DNA of 64,000 nt from Bimuria novae-zelandiae CBS 107.79 (lineage: Eukaryota > Ascomycota > Dothideomycetes > Pleosporales > Didymosphaeriaceae), in the NCBI GenBank assembly GCA_010015655.1, contig ML976764.1:62001-126000 (forward strand), in the 5' to 3' direction. The stretch's first letter is position 1, and every line of letters starts with the position of its first letter. Under the pieces are notes generated by a model, which was not told the origin of the DNA, did no database searches, and was given only the letters and a program-made list of their open reading frames with translations. Below are positions 32,803 to 45,640 of this stretch, piece after piece. A program made the translations under genes and the position numbers.

Positions 32803-33594
32803 TCAGGTAATTATCTCACCTACTCTACTCGCCGGTCCCGGATCCCTCACAACCACCTCATCATACGGCGGCGGCGCTTCCCCCTCCGCCCCCTCCTCCT
32901 CACTCTCATACCTCGGCAACACATCCTCCTCCGCATCCCCCTCTGCCCCGCCACCCATCTCCATAGCCCTCACATAAAACCTCAGCTGGTCCCCTCCCCA
33001 CATCAACTGCGCCATGCGCTCGCCCTCCCCGCCCCTCTCCACTACAAACTTCATAGCGTCTAACACGTGCTCGCGGCGGCGGTCGCGGTGCCACATGCAG
33101 CGGATAACGAGACAGTCTACGCGCTCGTGGAAGAAACTCAGCTGGGGCGGGCGTACGCGACGGCTGATGTAGAAGCTCATGAGGGTCGTGTAGAAAGCGA
33201 TCGGGAGGGGTGTGGAAGGTGGATTGGCGTAGGAGAGGTAGGGAGCAGTGTATTTGTAGGCTTCCTTACTGCAGCGGACGAGGCCGATGAAGAAGTCGCG
33301 GAGGACGGAGGCGATATTATCCACAGGCTCTTCTGGAGGAGGTGGTGGTTCTGGGTGCAGGGCGTGGTCTCGGCGTACGGCTTCGATGGCCCAGAGGAGG
33401 AGGAGGCGCGCGCGGCGTTGGGGTGCGTAGCGGTCTTCTCGACGCTCTTGCTTGAGGAAGGAGGCGATCCAGAGGGAAGACGTGGGGTACGTGTCTACGC
33501 GGTAGCCCCAGCGGCGGAAGTCGGCCGCGAGGAAGGAGATCGCGGTGTAGTAGGGACGGCGGTGGTGAGGGTGTTGGATTAGGTAGTGGGACAT
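32803..33594 (-). CDS. Hypothetical protein (263 aa)
   Basis: Single-exon gene starting MSHYLIQHPHHRRPYYTAIS. Mostly helical, with many aromatic and Arg residues (FLAADFRRWGYRVDTYPTS, RRARLLLLWAIEAV, FYISRRVRPPQLSFFHERVD). It ends in an acidic and Pro-rich tail (DVLPRYESEEEGAEGEAPPP). The ordered half looks like a conserved domain, but I cannot name it. Long ORF, sensible start and a tail shared in style with other fungal proteins support a real gene. The opposite strand is also open by chance because of high GC. Confidence 0.6.
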   Translation of the reverse strand: MSHYLIQHPHHRRPYYTAISFLAADFRRWGYRVDTYPTSSLWIASFLKQERREDRYAPQRRARLLLLWAIEAVRRDHALHPEPPPPPEEPVDNIASVLRDFFIGLVRCSKEAYKYTAPYLSYANPPSTPLPIAFYTTLMSFYISRRVRPPQLSFFHERVDCLVIRCMWHRDRRREHVLDAMKFVVERGGEGERMAQLMWGGDQLRFYVRAMEMGGGAEGDAEEDVLPRYESEEEGAEGEAPPPYDEVVVRDPGPASRVGEIIT

Positions 33595-33914
33595 TGTGTC
33601 GGTGTGTGTTGCGTGTCGTAGGAGAGGCTTTGCCTCTTAGACACGAGGGAAGCTTGAAGTATGTGCGTAGTGAGATATAACGTCTGTGGTGGTGTGGCAG
33701 CTTGATGCCTCGAACTCGGTAACGATGTGGTCTGCGTGATGTGCGGCTGCCAGCTAACTTTCGCCGAAGTCGCTGATGAAGCGAAACCCCATCCTTCAGT
33801 ATTGAATGTGTGCTTCAAGACTCCTCCCCTTCACATAAAACCGTGGAACTCCAATCATATTTTTCAGAACCACGGTTCTGCCAAAACTCACTACCGGTAC
33901 TACCCGACAGAACT
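33595..33914. other. Divergent intergenic region
   Basis: 320 bp promoter region between two hypothetical genes; contains a short inverted match around 33841-33878 (AACCGTGGTTCT-like halves) of unknown meaning. Confidence 0.35.
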
Positions 33915-34736
33915 ATGCACCAACGAAGACCAAGCCGCATACACCACCACGTTTCCCTCTCTTTTACGACCCCGGAGACGATCGCGCCGCAGCTTTATGA
34001 GTGGGTGTCGACTGGATTCCCGTTTCCTGTGAGCGTGCATCATTATTCTATATCAACTAGGCATCCGCCACTGTCGCTGTCTTCGAGCTCTTCAGAAACC
34101 ATTTTTCGAATAACGCCGCCATCTTTGCGGAGTGCTGGGAGTAGTTTCGACGCCTTCGATTCGCTGATCGCGGAGTTTGATAGCGATGAAGAGAGCGGGG
34201 TGGGAAGTGAGGCGAATTCGACACCGTGGGGGGATCTCGAGAGCTATGTTAGCACGAGCGGGAGCTCGATCGAGGATTTGAGGATGCGACTGCACAGGAT
34301 AAGTATCGCTTCGAGTGGTGGAAGCCTGGAAGACGATGCGGATTCGGATGAGGGAATGTTGGATGCTGTGTCGTTCAGAGACCCGTGGACAACGTGGTTT
34401 CCGCCGACCCCACCTCAAGGCTCGACGAATGCGTCGCGGACGGTTTCAACTCTATCTCCTGTTTTCCTCGATCTAGGTATGGCCGCTGCGGTACCGGTAC
34501 ACCGCTCAAGAGCTCGTGCCGCGGAACTGAATCGTATTGATGAAGGCAATGTAGAAGTCCATCGGCGGTCACTGCTTGAAGGATTGACGGGTCGCCGTGA
34601 AGGGGCGCCGGGTGAAGAGGCGGGAGATGCGCAGGGCATTGACGGGGAACAGGACTCAGGACGTGGAGTGAGGATGTGCTGGGTCTGTAGAGCTCTTCTT
34701 CAGCGATATGCGAGAAGGCATAATCTTCTTCCGTAG
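33915..34736 (+). CDS. Hypothetical Ser-rich acidic protein (273 aa)
   Basis: First ATG in the frame is at 33915 (MHQRRPSRIHHHVSLSF). The protein has a short ordered start (ETIAPQLYEWVSTGFPFPVS), Ser runs, acidic patches (AEFDSDEESGVGSE, LEDDADSDEGMLD), and a C-terminal C-x2-C (MCWVCRALLQRYARRHNLLP) that resembles the tail of many small fungal proteins. No named domain. Probably intrinsically disordered. Moderate confidence that it is a gene. Confidence 0.5.
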   Translation: MHQRRPSRIHHHVSLSFTTPETIAPQLYEWVSTGFPFPVSVHHYSISTRHPPLSLSSSSSETIFRITPPSLRSAGSSFDAFDSLIAEFDSDEESGVGSEANSTPWGDLESYVSTSGSSIEDLRMRLHRISIASSGGSLEDDADSDEGMLDAVSFRDPWTTWFPPTPPQGSTNASRTVSTLSPVFLDLGMAAAVPVHRSRARAAELNRIDEGNVEVHRRSLLEGLTGRREGAPGEEAGDAQGIDGEQDSGRGVRMCWVCRALLQRYARRHNLLP

Positions 34737-36259
34737 AGCGTTTTATTATTCATAGCGTGGAGAATCGCTTCGGCCGTCGGAGAATGGCGGGGAATGTAAA
34801 TGCGGCGAGGAATTAGTCCTGGTTGGAAGAATGCGGCTGATCAGATTTACGAAGGGGAAAGTGATGCTGGGTGTCGTTTTCCTTTAAAAAATTACGGACC
34901 GAGGAAATAGTAATCTTTCAATTAATGTTACGGTGACAAAACTCATTTGCTCACGCGTCGCCTTCGACTTTTTATCTAGATTAAAGGCGATAGGTGAACA
35001 GTAGAATTATTGCGATCGGAACACTGCAGGTAGTCGTAACTCTTGGACGATTGTTGGTAGCTCTCCGGCTGGCATGTGTAGTTAACCACGGATGACCATA
35101 CAAGGTGCTGAGGGACCTCTTCTGTGGCACTGTGACACTGCGATATGTGACATGCGTCTGAGTGAGAGCAGGGCTCCTGGATAGGGCTCCAGGGCTGCAT
35201 GGTGCATGGCCGCTGTGACTCGCCCGCGTCTGCAACACACCGAATCGGAAAATGCAGGCGCACAGAAGCCTGGTTCGTGGATGCTGGAGCGCAATATTCA
35301 GCCCCAGCTGACGGATGCTTCTCCTCACGCCCGGCTTGCAGTCAGTGAAGCTGCATGGTTCCTGGATAGATGAACGACCTGCTTTTTCGCCTGTTCCTCG
35401 CCTCGGTTCATTTGCTCTCTGCGATCGCATCCTGCCGAGCGCCGGTCCCTGCGGCGTAGTCAATCAGACCACGTGCCACTCAGAGACACGCCGAATGTCG
35501 TCAAGTCGCACGCATCTCATCACGGCGTGGTGCGTGCGCTTGCGGGGTTTTCTATGTTGAGTACGGCGTCTGCTCATCGCACCGGGTTACGGAGACGGTG
35601 GCTGGTAGGTTGAGGAAGCGCGAGTGTCTCGTGTAGGGTATGTGCACGATCATCCCGCAACGTAAACGGTAGGTAAACGTTTCGTTCGATGTTTTAAAGG
35701 GTTCGGAGTCCCGGACTGCGCACAGTGCATACTGCATAGTTCCGCGCCCGTCCTGACAGTGCCCTCCTCTTCCTGCCAGCCCATCGCTGCCATCGTGCCA
35801 TCGTGCCGTCGTCGCCTTCTGGCTCGCTCTATCGACACGTTCACTTTTCTGGGAGACGAAGCCTCGTCCCAGGGTTCAGATAGAGGTGGCCCCACGCTAA
35901 CCAGCCCACGGATCGGCGCTGCTCGACATCACATCGGCTGTTGCGGGCGCCATCTCCGCTCGCGAGCTAACTGCAGTGACGACTGAATCGCTAAGCAATC
36001 GCGGACGGCTCCGAGGAAAGCGCCGCAGCTTCACTCACCATCTGTTGCGCGCAATTGACCCCTTCTGTGCGCGCTTCGGGTCAGGAGAATGGAAACTCCA
36101 CCCTGCGACGCTCTGAGACCGTGCCTCGACCAGCCATATCCTACTCCACTAGGGGTCCACGAGGCACGCCCAACGAACTCCTAAGGCCCATTGGTACCCA
36201 TATCCCCCTCGTTGCCCTCCTCCGACCTCTAGAGTCGCTTCTTCCTCCCCATCGCCGCC
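34737..36259. other. 1.5-kb intergenic region, long leader of the next gene
   Basis: No ORF with family features on either strand and no transposon ends seen. The last 600 bases are GC/CT-rich with many short frames, consistent with promoter and leader of the 502-aa protein. I see no structured RNA. Confidence 0.45.
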
Positions 36260-37768
36260 ATGTCGTGGTTTATGCGGGGGGTCCAGTCGGCCCTCTTTCA
36301 TTATGCCTCATGCGCACCGTGTACCGGCTACATGTATAAGAAGCAGAGACAGAAACAGGCGAAAAAGGCGCGAAAAGCCCGAGTCAAACTCCAGGAAGAG
36401 CAGCCCGAGCTCTACCACCACCCCGAACCCACAGGCACGAATCCGTACTGGCAGGAGGAGATAACGATAGGACCCGGGCCACCTCCGCGGCGTGCCCGAA
36501 GGTCGAATACAAACTGCACCAAGGCGTCTACAAAAGCAGGGACACAGGGAAGTGCGATAAGTCAAGGAGGGAGCAGCATTGACGTCCGCCACTCGGAAGA
36601 AGTTCGGCTGAGTAACGATACGCTAGACGACGAGAATTGGAACCGGAAACGCTACCAACGCGAGGATGAAGACCTCTGGGGATTCTCCGACGCGCTTGCG
36701 CCCTTGCACTCGAATGTATCGGGCTCGTCGGTTGGTGTTGCGGGCATCACGCGACCCAGTACTTCACGTTCTGGCAGCTACTATTCTGCTCGAGCACCGC
36801 CTGTGAACGATCTCCATCCTCCCGTCGTCAGCCTCCCATCTCCCCACCCTTACGACAACCAGTGGATGCTCCAACCACCGCCCAAAGCTAGTGTCATGAG
36901 CGGGAAAGAGCGAGCAACCCTACGGAGTCGGAGTGGCAGTGGAGCCAGTAGCAGAGTGGAATTGAGCCTTCAACGCCAGGTGAGCGTCAAGCAAATGCGT
37001 CACAAGCTCGAGCGCGGGGAAACGCCTGAGTTGCCACCCTTATCGCAAGGGAATCCGTACATTGACATGTTGTCGGGACAGTGGCACGAACGTCCGAAGA
37101 CATCGCTTGCGCGACCACCATCCGCTGCTTCGAGTTACCGGCCTAGGAGGCGTCGCGACACTGCAATGACCGTCTCGTCTACCGCAGAGCAATCTTCGGG
37201 CAACTCTAGTGACACCATCCTTAGGCAGTCTCGCTCCCCATCACCCAAGCTTTCGACAGTCCCCAGTTTGAGCATGATCCGCGTGCGCAGCAGCCGGCAG
37301 CAGCTCTCCACCGTCGTGTCAAGCGGCTCTGGCGACCCATCCACAGGCCCTACCATCATCAATCCTCCTTCGGATGTCGATAGCGAGAACGTCCCGGTGT
37401 CCTCCATTCGCAAAGTCCGCTACTCCTCACAATCCACCGAATCCGACCCCTACTTCCTCATCAAGCGCCGTAATCCGCTCTCCTCGTCTGACATCGCCTC
37501 GCTCAATACACTCCAAGATCTCGTGTCTCCAGATGCAATACTGCACTCCCGTTTCGTCTCTGCTCCTCTCGTGGAGGCGCGCATCAAGCTGCCGCCCTCA
37601 GATCACGACGAGCAGAGGATTCTTGATTCGGACCCTTGGGCTGGCAGTGGTTTTGCCATCAGTCGAGGGTGGGGTACGGATCAAATGAACGGCGAGGCAC
37701 GAGTGCCTTTCGACAGCGCTGGTGTGGTAGAGCGTGATCCCAGGATGAGATGGAGTGTGGACTTCTGA
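36260..37768 (+). CDS. Conserved fungal protein of unknown function (502 aa)
   Basis: ATG 36260 in a good context (GCCATGTCG). The N-terminus is distinctive: MSWFMRGVQSALFHYASCAP, a hydrophobic/aromatic segment with SCAPC, then a basic helix (KKQRQKQAKKARKARVKLQ) and TGTNPYWQEEITIGPGPPPR. I recognise this start as shared by many Pezizomycotina proteins without known function. The Cys pair could be lipid-modified and the segment could attach to a membrane; both are inference. The rest is disordered, rich in Ser and Arg, with a short conserved-looking C-terminus (DPWAGSGFAISRGWGT; RMRWSVDF). Single exon. Confidence 0.75.
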   Translation: MSWFMRGVQSALFHYASCAPCTGYMYKKQRQKQAKKARKARVKLQEEQPELYHHPEPTGTNPYWQEEITIGPGPPPRRARRSNTNCTKASTKAGTQGSAISQGGSSIDVRHSEEVRLSNDTLDDENWNRKRYQREDEDLWGFSDALAPLHSNVSGSSVGVAGITRPSTSRSGSYYSARAPPVNDLHPPVVSLPSPHPYDNQWMLQPPPKASVMSGKERATLRSRSGSGASSRVELSLQRQVSVKQMRHKLERGETPELPPLSQGNPYIDMLSGQWHERPKTSLARPPSAASSYRPRRRRDTAMTVSSTAEQSSGNSSDTILRQSRSPSPKLSTVPSLSMIRVRSSRQQLSTVVSSGSGDPSTGPTIINPPSDVDSENVPVSSIRKVRYSSQSTESDPYFLIKRRNPLSSSDIASLNTLQDLVSPDAILHSRFVSAPLVEARIKLPPSDHDEQRILDSDPWAGSGFAISRGWGTDQMNGEARVPFDSAGVVERDPRMRWSVDF

Positions 37769-37965
37769 TGAGGTGAACACCTATGATCTTGGAAACCCCT
37801 TGCATACTCTAGGACCCACACAGATGCTATGACAGCATCACTTCCTCGTATTAGCGCCGCGCTTCTGTATTGATCTTCTTCCTGTTTTCTTCGCGACTGT
37901 ACACATGGTTTTGGTCTCATACATTTCTCGTTCTTGTATGTTTACTTTTGATGCATAGCGAGCGT

Positions 37966-37999
<34 letters not shown>

Positions 38000-38692
38000 G
38001 GGAGGGTTCGTGTCATTGCCTTGGGATAAAAGCAGGTGTGTTACGACTCGGACGAGTTGATGACTAGTTCTTTCTTATGTTCTTCTGGGTACGATGCAAT
38101 CTGCACTTACAGGGAGTTTGGGCATTGGAGTCCTCGGATAGTGCATCTTGAGGTGATGAGACTTCCGCATACTACTCTTTCTGTTTGTTTTCCAGGGGGG
38201 CGGTTGTACCTTCCTCGACGGGACAGGCATACTCATATACGCTCATCACACAATTAAGAAGATTTATAGTCAAGTGGGATTAGAACTTTTCAATCTGACC
38301 TAACGTGCAAGCGTAACGAGGGGCTATTCCAGGTACCCTAAAGGAAACCAATCACGTGACCTAATTATGTCATCAGTGTCAGTGGTGCAGGTGGGAAATG
38401 AGCCAGTACGTCCGTGCACAGGCGCAACTTCACTCCATCCACCGTGCATTTGCCTGCGCACCAGCTTAGCCTTTGCCCCACTCACCCTCGAAAGCTCTCT
38501 TAAACCATTGCGACATCCGTTATACCCTCTCTTGCCCTCTCCAGCTGCCTACCGAGTCGCACGCGACACCAGTCATCTCCGCACGTCATTAGCCAGGTTT
38601 GAAGGGGCTGCTGTCACCCCCGCGCCCACAACAGCTACCCGCCACAAACAACCCACACCCGCCCGCAAGCCCACGTTTTCGCTACCTCCAGC
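37769..38692. other. Intergenic region with TTG microsatellite and PP2A promoter
   Basis: Contains eleven TTG units (37968-38000). CT/CA-rich leader sequence occupies 38420-38692 ahead of the PP2A gene. No other gene seen. Confidence 0.5.
37968..38000. repeat. (TTG)11 microsatellite
   Basis: Eleven perfect TTG units in the 3' region of the 502-aa protein gene. Confidence 0.95.
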
Positions 38693-39935
<1,243 letters not shown>

Positions 39936-40660
39936 ATTACGATCGATCTCTTGTTCCGTAACACAAGCATCATAGAAGGGAATTGCATTAGCCCATTCTT
40001 TGTTCCGCAGGCAGCGCTTGGCTCGTGGGTTTGTGCGTCGAGAGCTGGAAACGTTGCGGTCCCGTAGAGCTTCTAGAAACGCCGAGTTGGAGGGTGGCGA
40101 ACAATTGAGTCGATGCAAGCTCCGTAGTCGACAGCAGCAAAAGGACATTTGGGCTTGAGGTTTCCGTGGTAGTTGTAATGTGATGAATGAGAACACGAGC
40201 GCAGTACGACGTGTCTTTCGCTATTGATGATGTAATGGGCACGATAATCTTCATGTACATGGTATGGATGTACCTGAACAGAGCACAAAGATAATATTCT
40301 AGGTACCTTGGTTGCGATCTATGCTACGCCTTTTTTCGCCACGGGGCAACGAGCATCAATGTTTCGACGGAGCAATTGGTGGATTGCCAATTGCATCCTA
40401 GAGACCTTTACAGATTCATTAACAAAAGTCGGAAGTGGCTCATGGCCAAATAATTTAAGTTGCAAGAAGCAGATTTCCTGCCCAAATGCTGGGTAATAAC
40501 TCCACAACGTGGTGGTAATGGCTTCCTACACTGTAGGCGGACTAGTCCTAATGAGGGCTAAATTGACTAAGGAAGGCGCGTCGTGTACGCGCTTTCCCCC
40601 GCGGCAAACTCCTGATCTTTATGCACCCGCTGCGCGACCATCTGCATATCTCAATTCACC
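39936..40660. other. Intergenic region (PP2A / mcm6)
   Basis: About 725 bp with PP2A 3' end and mcm6 promoter. Overlapping short ORFs on both strands judged chance frames. Confidence 0.5.
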
Positions 40661-43600
40661 ATGTCGTCCCTCCTTGATACTGCTCTGCGCTCAGATGCTG
40701 CACCTACCCCGGGAAGTGAGGCCGGCAATGCGAGAACACCCCAGTTCCGATCCTCCTCAGTGCGACCGCGCGCGCCCCCCTCAGAAAGCGCAGGCGCCCA
40801 CAGTGACCACGAAGGGTTCGAAGACGACCAGGTTGTAGGAGCGAGAGGGCCGGGTCGCCGAGCCAATGGACCGCGAGCGGATATCCCGAAGGTGGTGGAC
40901 GTCACGGGAGAGACGCTGTCCCAGCGGTTTCAAGAGTTTCTCGAGAGGTGAGAATACAATCTTCTATTCGAAAGAAGGGGCTCATGACTTGTAGCTACAC
41001 AGAAGACCCGACTTCTTCGGCGCTGCCCGTCTCGAGTGTTCCAGTCACGGACAAATACTACATCGCGCAGGTCAAGGGCATGAAGCTGTACGGACTGTCT
41101 ACCCTCTACGTCGACTACACACACCTGCAGAGGTGGGAAGATGGCGTCGTCGCAGCAGCTGTCGCTAGCGAATACTACCGATTTCTGCCGTATATGATCC
41201 GAGCCCTACACAATCTGATCGCAAAGTACGAACCGCAATACTTCCGCGACCATCGCCAGCCCACAGCTACGGGCACAGCCACAGCTACCTCGCGGTCGGA
41301 ACGAGCATACGACGAGGCGACGAGCCAGAACCCGGAATTCCTTCAAAAGACTGCAAACCAGCAGACCGACAAGGTCTTTACATTAGCTTTTTACAACTTA
41401 CCCTTGATCTCGCGCATTCGTCAGCTACGGACTGAATCCATCGGTCGTCTGCTGTCTATTTCTGGTACGGCAACTCGCACATCCGAAGTGCGCCCCGAGC
41501 TTTCAATGGCTACCTTCATCTGCGAGGCTTGCAACACTGTCGTGCCGAACGTGGAGCAGACGTTCAAATACACCGAACCTACACAATGCCCCAACGTCGT
41601 TTGTGGAAACCGCGAAGGGTGGAGACTTGACATCCGACAGTCCACGTTCGTGGACTGGCAGAAAGTACGCATCCAAGAGAACAGCTCAGAAATTCCTACG
41701 GGCAGCATGCCTCGTACTATGGATGTCATCCTACGAGGAGAAATGGTGGACCGTGCCAAAGCTGGAGAGAAGTGCATCTTCTCAGGCACAGCCATTGTCA
41801 TTCCAGATGTCAGCCAGTTCAGGGTACCAGGTATGCGGCCACAGGCCACAAGAGACAATACGGGTGCCAACCGCGGAAATGACGTCGGCGGGTCCGGTGT
41901 CAGTGGTCTCAAGGCTCTAGGTGTTCGCGATCTGACTTACCGCATGGCTTTCTTGGCCTGTATGGTAACTCCAGATACATCTACACCAGGAACGTCTTCA
42001 AATCACCATATGACTGGTCAAGCAAGCAACATCCTAGCGTCCCTTAATCAGGCACATGCAATGGAGTCCGACAAGAGTGGCGAGGAAGCACAAACTGAGT
42101 ACCTCTCGACACTGACACAGGCTGAGATCCAAGACCTGAAAGACATGGTGCACAAGCCCAACATTTTCATGCGGCTAGTCGATTCTATCGCGCCCACGGT
42201 GTACGGCCACCAAGTCATCAAGAAAGGTCTTCTTCTTCAACTTATGAGCGGTGTGGCAAAACAGACGCCAGAAGGCATGGATCTCCGTGGCGACATCAAC
42301 ATCTGCATTGTCGGCGATCCATCGACATCAAAGTCCCAGTTCCTGAAGTACATCTGCAGCTTCCTCCCAAGAGCTGTATACACGTCCGGCAAAGCTTCTT
42401 CGGCTGCGGGTTTGACAGCCGCCGTGGTGAAAGACGAAGAGACTGGCGAATTCACGATCGAGGCTGGAGCGCTCATGCTGGCAGACAATGGCATCTGTGC
42501 GATCGACGAGTTCGACAAGATGGACATCGCAGACCAAGTCGCTATCCACGAAGCGATGGAACAGCAGACCATCTCCATCGCCAAAGCAGGTATCCAAGCG
42601 ACGCTCAATGCTCGTACGTCGATTCTCGCAGCAGCGAATCCCGTCGGCGGCCGGTACAACCGCAAGACCACACTTCGCGCCAACGTCAACATGTCTGCAC
42701 CCATCATGTCGCGTTTCGATCTTTTCTTTGTCGTGCTCGACGAGTGCGACGAGGATGTAGACCGCCATCTCGCAGAACACATTGTAGGTCTCCACCAGCA
42801 CCGCGATGAAGCCATCGAGCCCGAATTCAGCACGGAGCAGCTGCAACGCTATATCCGGTTCGCAAAGACATTCCAGCCACGCTTCACAGACGAGGCCAAG
42901 GAAACGCTCGTGGAGAAGTACAAAGAGCTCCGCGCCGACGACGCCCAAGGCGGCATCGGCAGAAATAGCTACCGCATCACGGTCCGCCAGCTCGAAAGCA
43001 TGATCCGCCTCTCCGAGGCTATCGCTAAGGCAAACTGCGTCGAGGACATCACGCCTGACTTCGTCCGCGAGGCGTATAACCTGCTCCGGCAGTCCATCAT
43101 CAGCGTTGAGAAGGACGACGTCGAGATGGAAGACGATGACGACGAGGCCATGCTTGCGGCTGCCGCGGCTGCAGAGTCGCAAGACGCCGGCGACGCGGAT
43201 ATGGGCGCGGAAGAGCAGGACGGCGAAGGTGAAGGTCCGAGTGCGCGCGCCCCGAGTCGTACTCCTGCGCCGCCGAAGGAGAAAACGAAGATCACGCATG
43301 ACAAGTACATCGCTATGCGCAACCTCTTCGTCAAGCGCATCAACGACGACCAGGCGGCTACCGAGGACGGCGTCGAGGAGGAGGATCTGCTCATCTGGTA
43401 CTTGGAGCAGAAGGAGGCGGAGCTCGAGACGCAGGAGGATTTGGAGCGCGAGCGGGATCTCGCGAGGAAGGTGTTGAAGAAGGTCTGCAAGGTATGTTGG
43501 TTCGCTGTGCGCGTGTGTATTGAGAGGCGTTGGACTAATGCGTGGAATAGGAGCAGTATCTTATGCAGATCCGGGGTGAGGGGTTGGCGGATGAGCAGGG

Positions 43601-43670
43601 TCAGGCAGAGGCGGCGGGCAAGGTGGTGTATGTGCTGCATCCGAACTGTCCGGTGGAGGATATTGTGTAG
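40661..43670 (+). CDS. mcm6: DNA replication licensing factor MCM6
   Basis: Exons 40661-40947, 40995-43491 and 43551-43670 give 967 residues. Subunit of the MCM2-7 helicase loaded at origins. It has an acidic/Ser N-terminal extension and an OB region with a zinc site (FICEACNTVV ... QCPNVVC). The MCM6-type block is LAFYNLPLISRIRQLRTESI. Walker A is GDPSTSKSQ (Gly536), Walker B is ICAIDEFDKM (Asp600-Glu601), and the Arg finger is in SRFDLFF (Arg669). The acidic insert DDVEMEDDDDEAM and the C-terminal winged helix (KYIAMRNLFVKRIND to VVYVLHPNCPVEDIV) complete the family layout. Secure identification. Confidence 0.96.
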
Positions 43671-43713
43671 GTCATTCAGGAGGGACCAGCCTCTCAGGTA
43701 AGAAGTAGATGCA

Positions 43714-43795
43714 GTCAGACACTGTATTGCTCGTCTGGGGGTAACACATGGGACTAAGACATCTCTGAATAGAACTGTCTTGCCCGCTCTTGTAC
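43714..43795 (+). repeat. Diverged direct repeat, copy 1
   Basis: Starts GTCAGACACTGTATTGCT and contains ATAGAACTGTCTTGCCCG. Aligns end to end with 44001-44082 without net length change. Confidence 0.8.
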
Positions 43796-44000
43796 CGTCA
43801 CGAGTGGGGATGGACCCACGCATGGGTAACGAGGGCGGGAAATGATATTAGGGTCCATGTTGGCTTCGCGGCGTTAGGGGTCATTTGCATAGACAGCGCG
43901 TTTACGAAAGAAGATACGAAAGTGCATATTGAAACCTTTGAATTATTGAATGGGTATCAAAACTGCGACACCCAGACGGCCAAGTACAATGTAGGTGTAA

Positions 44001-44082
44001 GTCAGATACTGTATTGCTTATCCTGGGGCAACACACAGGACTAAGCCAATGCCAAATAGAACTGTCTTACCCGACCTTGTAC
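44001..44082 (+). repeat. Diverged direct repeat, copy 2
   Basis: Starts GTCAGATACTGTATTGCT and contains ATAGAACTGTCTTACCCG; 287 bp after copy 1. Confidence 0.8.
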
Positions 44083-44545
44083 TTACACAACTGGGCTTGC
44101 GCTTCCCAAGGCATACCAATCCGCCGTGGCCGCTCTTAAGCTGGCGCGTACGCTATCCACCCTATAGTCTATTCAAGTGTTGCTTGTTCAAAGTGATGAG
44201 TAACCCCAGGATAGACAATACAATAGCTAAACATCGATTACTAGCATACTTGTGTATACCCCAGCTTCAGTTTTCAGCTTCACGCGAGAGCCACCGTCTG
44301 CCGGGCAACCTCCGAGCACCCTACTTAATCTTCCAGCGCATCCCCATTCCACACGTGGTGCTCGTCGGAGCTGCTAACCTTCCGTCCGGCATGTGGATGG
44401 TGGATCTGCTCGAGGTTCTCACCGCGGAGGAGGTAGTCGTCGCTCCTATGCTCACGCGTTAGCCCGGCCACGGTATATGAGGCTGTACACGCCGCCGGTT
44501 GTGCTAAGTATGCAAGGATTGTCAAGGTAGGCCAGGCTGGGGGGC

Positions 44546-45640
44546 TCAGAACCATATCTTGATTAGCTCCTCGGACACGGCAGAGGGGGTCAGGACGCCG
44601 GATTCGGTGATGATGCCGGAGATGAGGTCGGGGGGCTGTTACAAAGTTAGTTTCGTTATGGCATAGTAGTGGATAAGTGAAGGGAGGCTTACAGTGAAGT
44701 CCACGGCGTCATCGGCGTTGAGACCCGAGCATTTCGATTGAGTGGCGTTCACGTCAGCGACCCCTTCATCTTCCACGGCCTTGGTGTCGTCGGCGACCTG
44801 GAACTCGAGCACCTTCTGGTCGATGGGCAGATCGAACTGGCTGAGCGGGTACAAGCGGACGAACTTGTGGCTCTCGGCGACGACGTAGAAGGGCTTTCCC
44901 TTGCTCTTGGCGAGCAGGCCCATCTGGTAGGTTCCGAGGCGGGAGATGATGCCGCCGTTTTCGACGACGCCCTCAGCGCCGACGATGACCATGTCGACTT
45001 TTTCGAGCGAGTACGCGACGGCAGCGTTCGTGATGGTGGCCACCGGGACGTTGTGTGCGCGCAGGTCGGCGACGGTCTGGTCGCCTTCTTGGGCGTCGGA
45101 GGACTTGGAGCCTGAGTGCACGTAGACGACTTTGAAGCGCATGGTGCTGCTCTCGGCTGCGCGCCTCAGGAGTGCGCCGACAACTCTGCTGCCTCCGTTC
45201 GTCAGGACGGTTGCGCCGTCGCGGATAAAGTGCTTCCCGAAGCTTGCAATCTTCTCTCTACTCTGCTTTGCCCGCTCCACGAAGAGCCTTCCATTACTCA
45301 AAAGATGGTTGCGAATCGCCCTGAAGTCATCGTCGGGACCGAGGTTCAGGGCAGCAGGGCGGTTGAGCGTAGTGACCAGGTAGCGCTGGAACAGATCGGT
45401 GCCGGCGGAGAGAGATATTGGGTTTGCGATGGAGGCTTTGAGGACGGCAGTGTGGTGTGCGAGAAGGGCGAGCGTCTCGGCGACGGTGGAGACGGACGAG
45501 TGGGCAATAGCTTCGACGAGGGCCTCGATCGCGGCCACGGGCATGGTGAGCTCGTTGTCGCCTGCTAGAATTGAGCGGTACGTCGAGACGATGTCGAAGT
45601 CCGGGAGCGGCTTCTCCGCTGTGGGCGTGTGGATGCTCAT
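44546..45640 (-). CDS. GCN3: Translation initiation factor eIF2B subunit alpha
   Basis: Exon 1 45640-44693 starts MSIHTPTAEKPLPDFDIV; an intron 44692-44636 (GTAAGC ... TAACAG) leads to exon 2, 44635-44546, ending EELIKIWF; 345 residues. Hallmarks of the eIF2B alpha/beta/delta regulatory fold are TMPVAAIEALVEAI, LTNGGSRVVGALLRRA, VIVGAEGVVENGGIISRLGT and SKGKPFYVVAESHKF. It is the subunit through which phosphorylated eIF2 inhibits nucleotide exchange (general amino acid control). The C-terminal segment carries a low-complexity insert (DTKAVEDEGVADVNAT) before the conserved PPDLISGIITE. Gene symbol follows yeast. Confidence 0.94.

Larger units (their letters stand above)
43671..44545. other. 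Convergent intergenic region with an 82-bp direct repeat
   Basis: 3' regions of mcm6 and eIF2B-alpha. Apart from the repeat pair at 43714-43795 and 44001-44082, the frames here have no family features. Confidence 0.5.

Noticed and set aside
33067..33582. 171-codon plus-strand ORF opposite the 263-aa hypothetical gene
   Set aside because: The minus-strand frame has a better start and protein-like composition; the plus frame is a codon-bias shadow.
34981..35463. 160-codon minus-strand ORF in the 34.7-36.3 kb intergenic region
   Set aside because: Low-complexity composition, no motif, overlaps two other frames; not supported.
42328..43299. 323-codon minus-strand ORF opposite mcm6
   Set aside because: Shadow of the GC-rich mcm6 coding frame; no independent family features.
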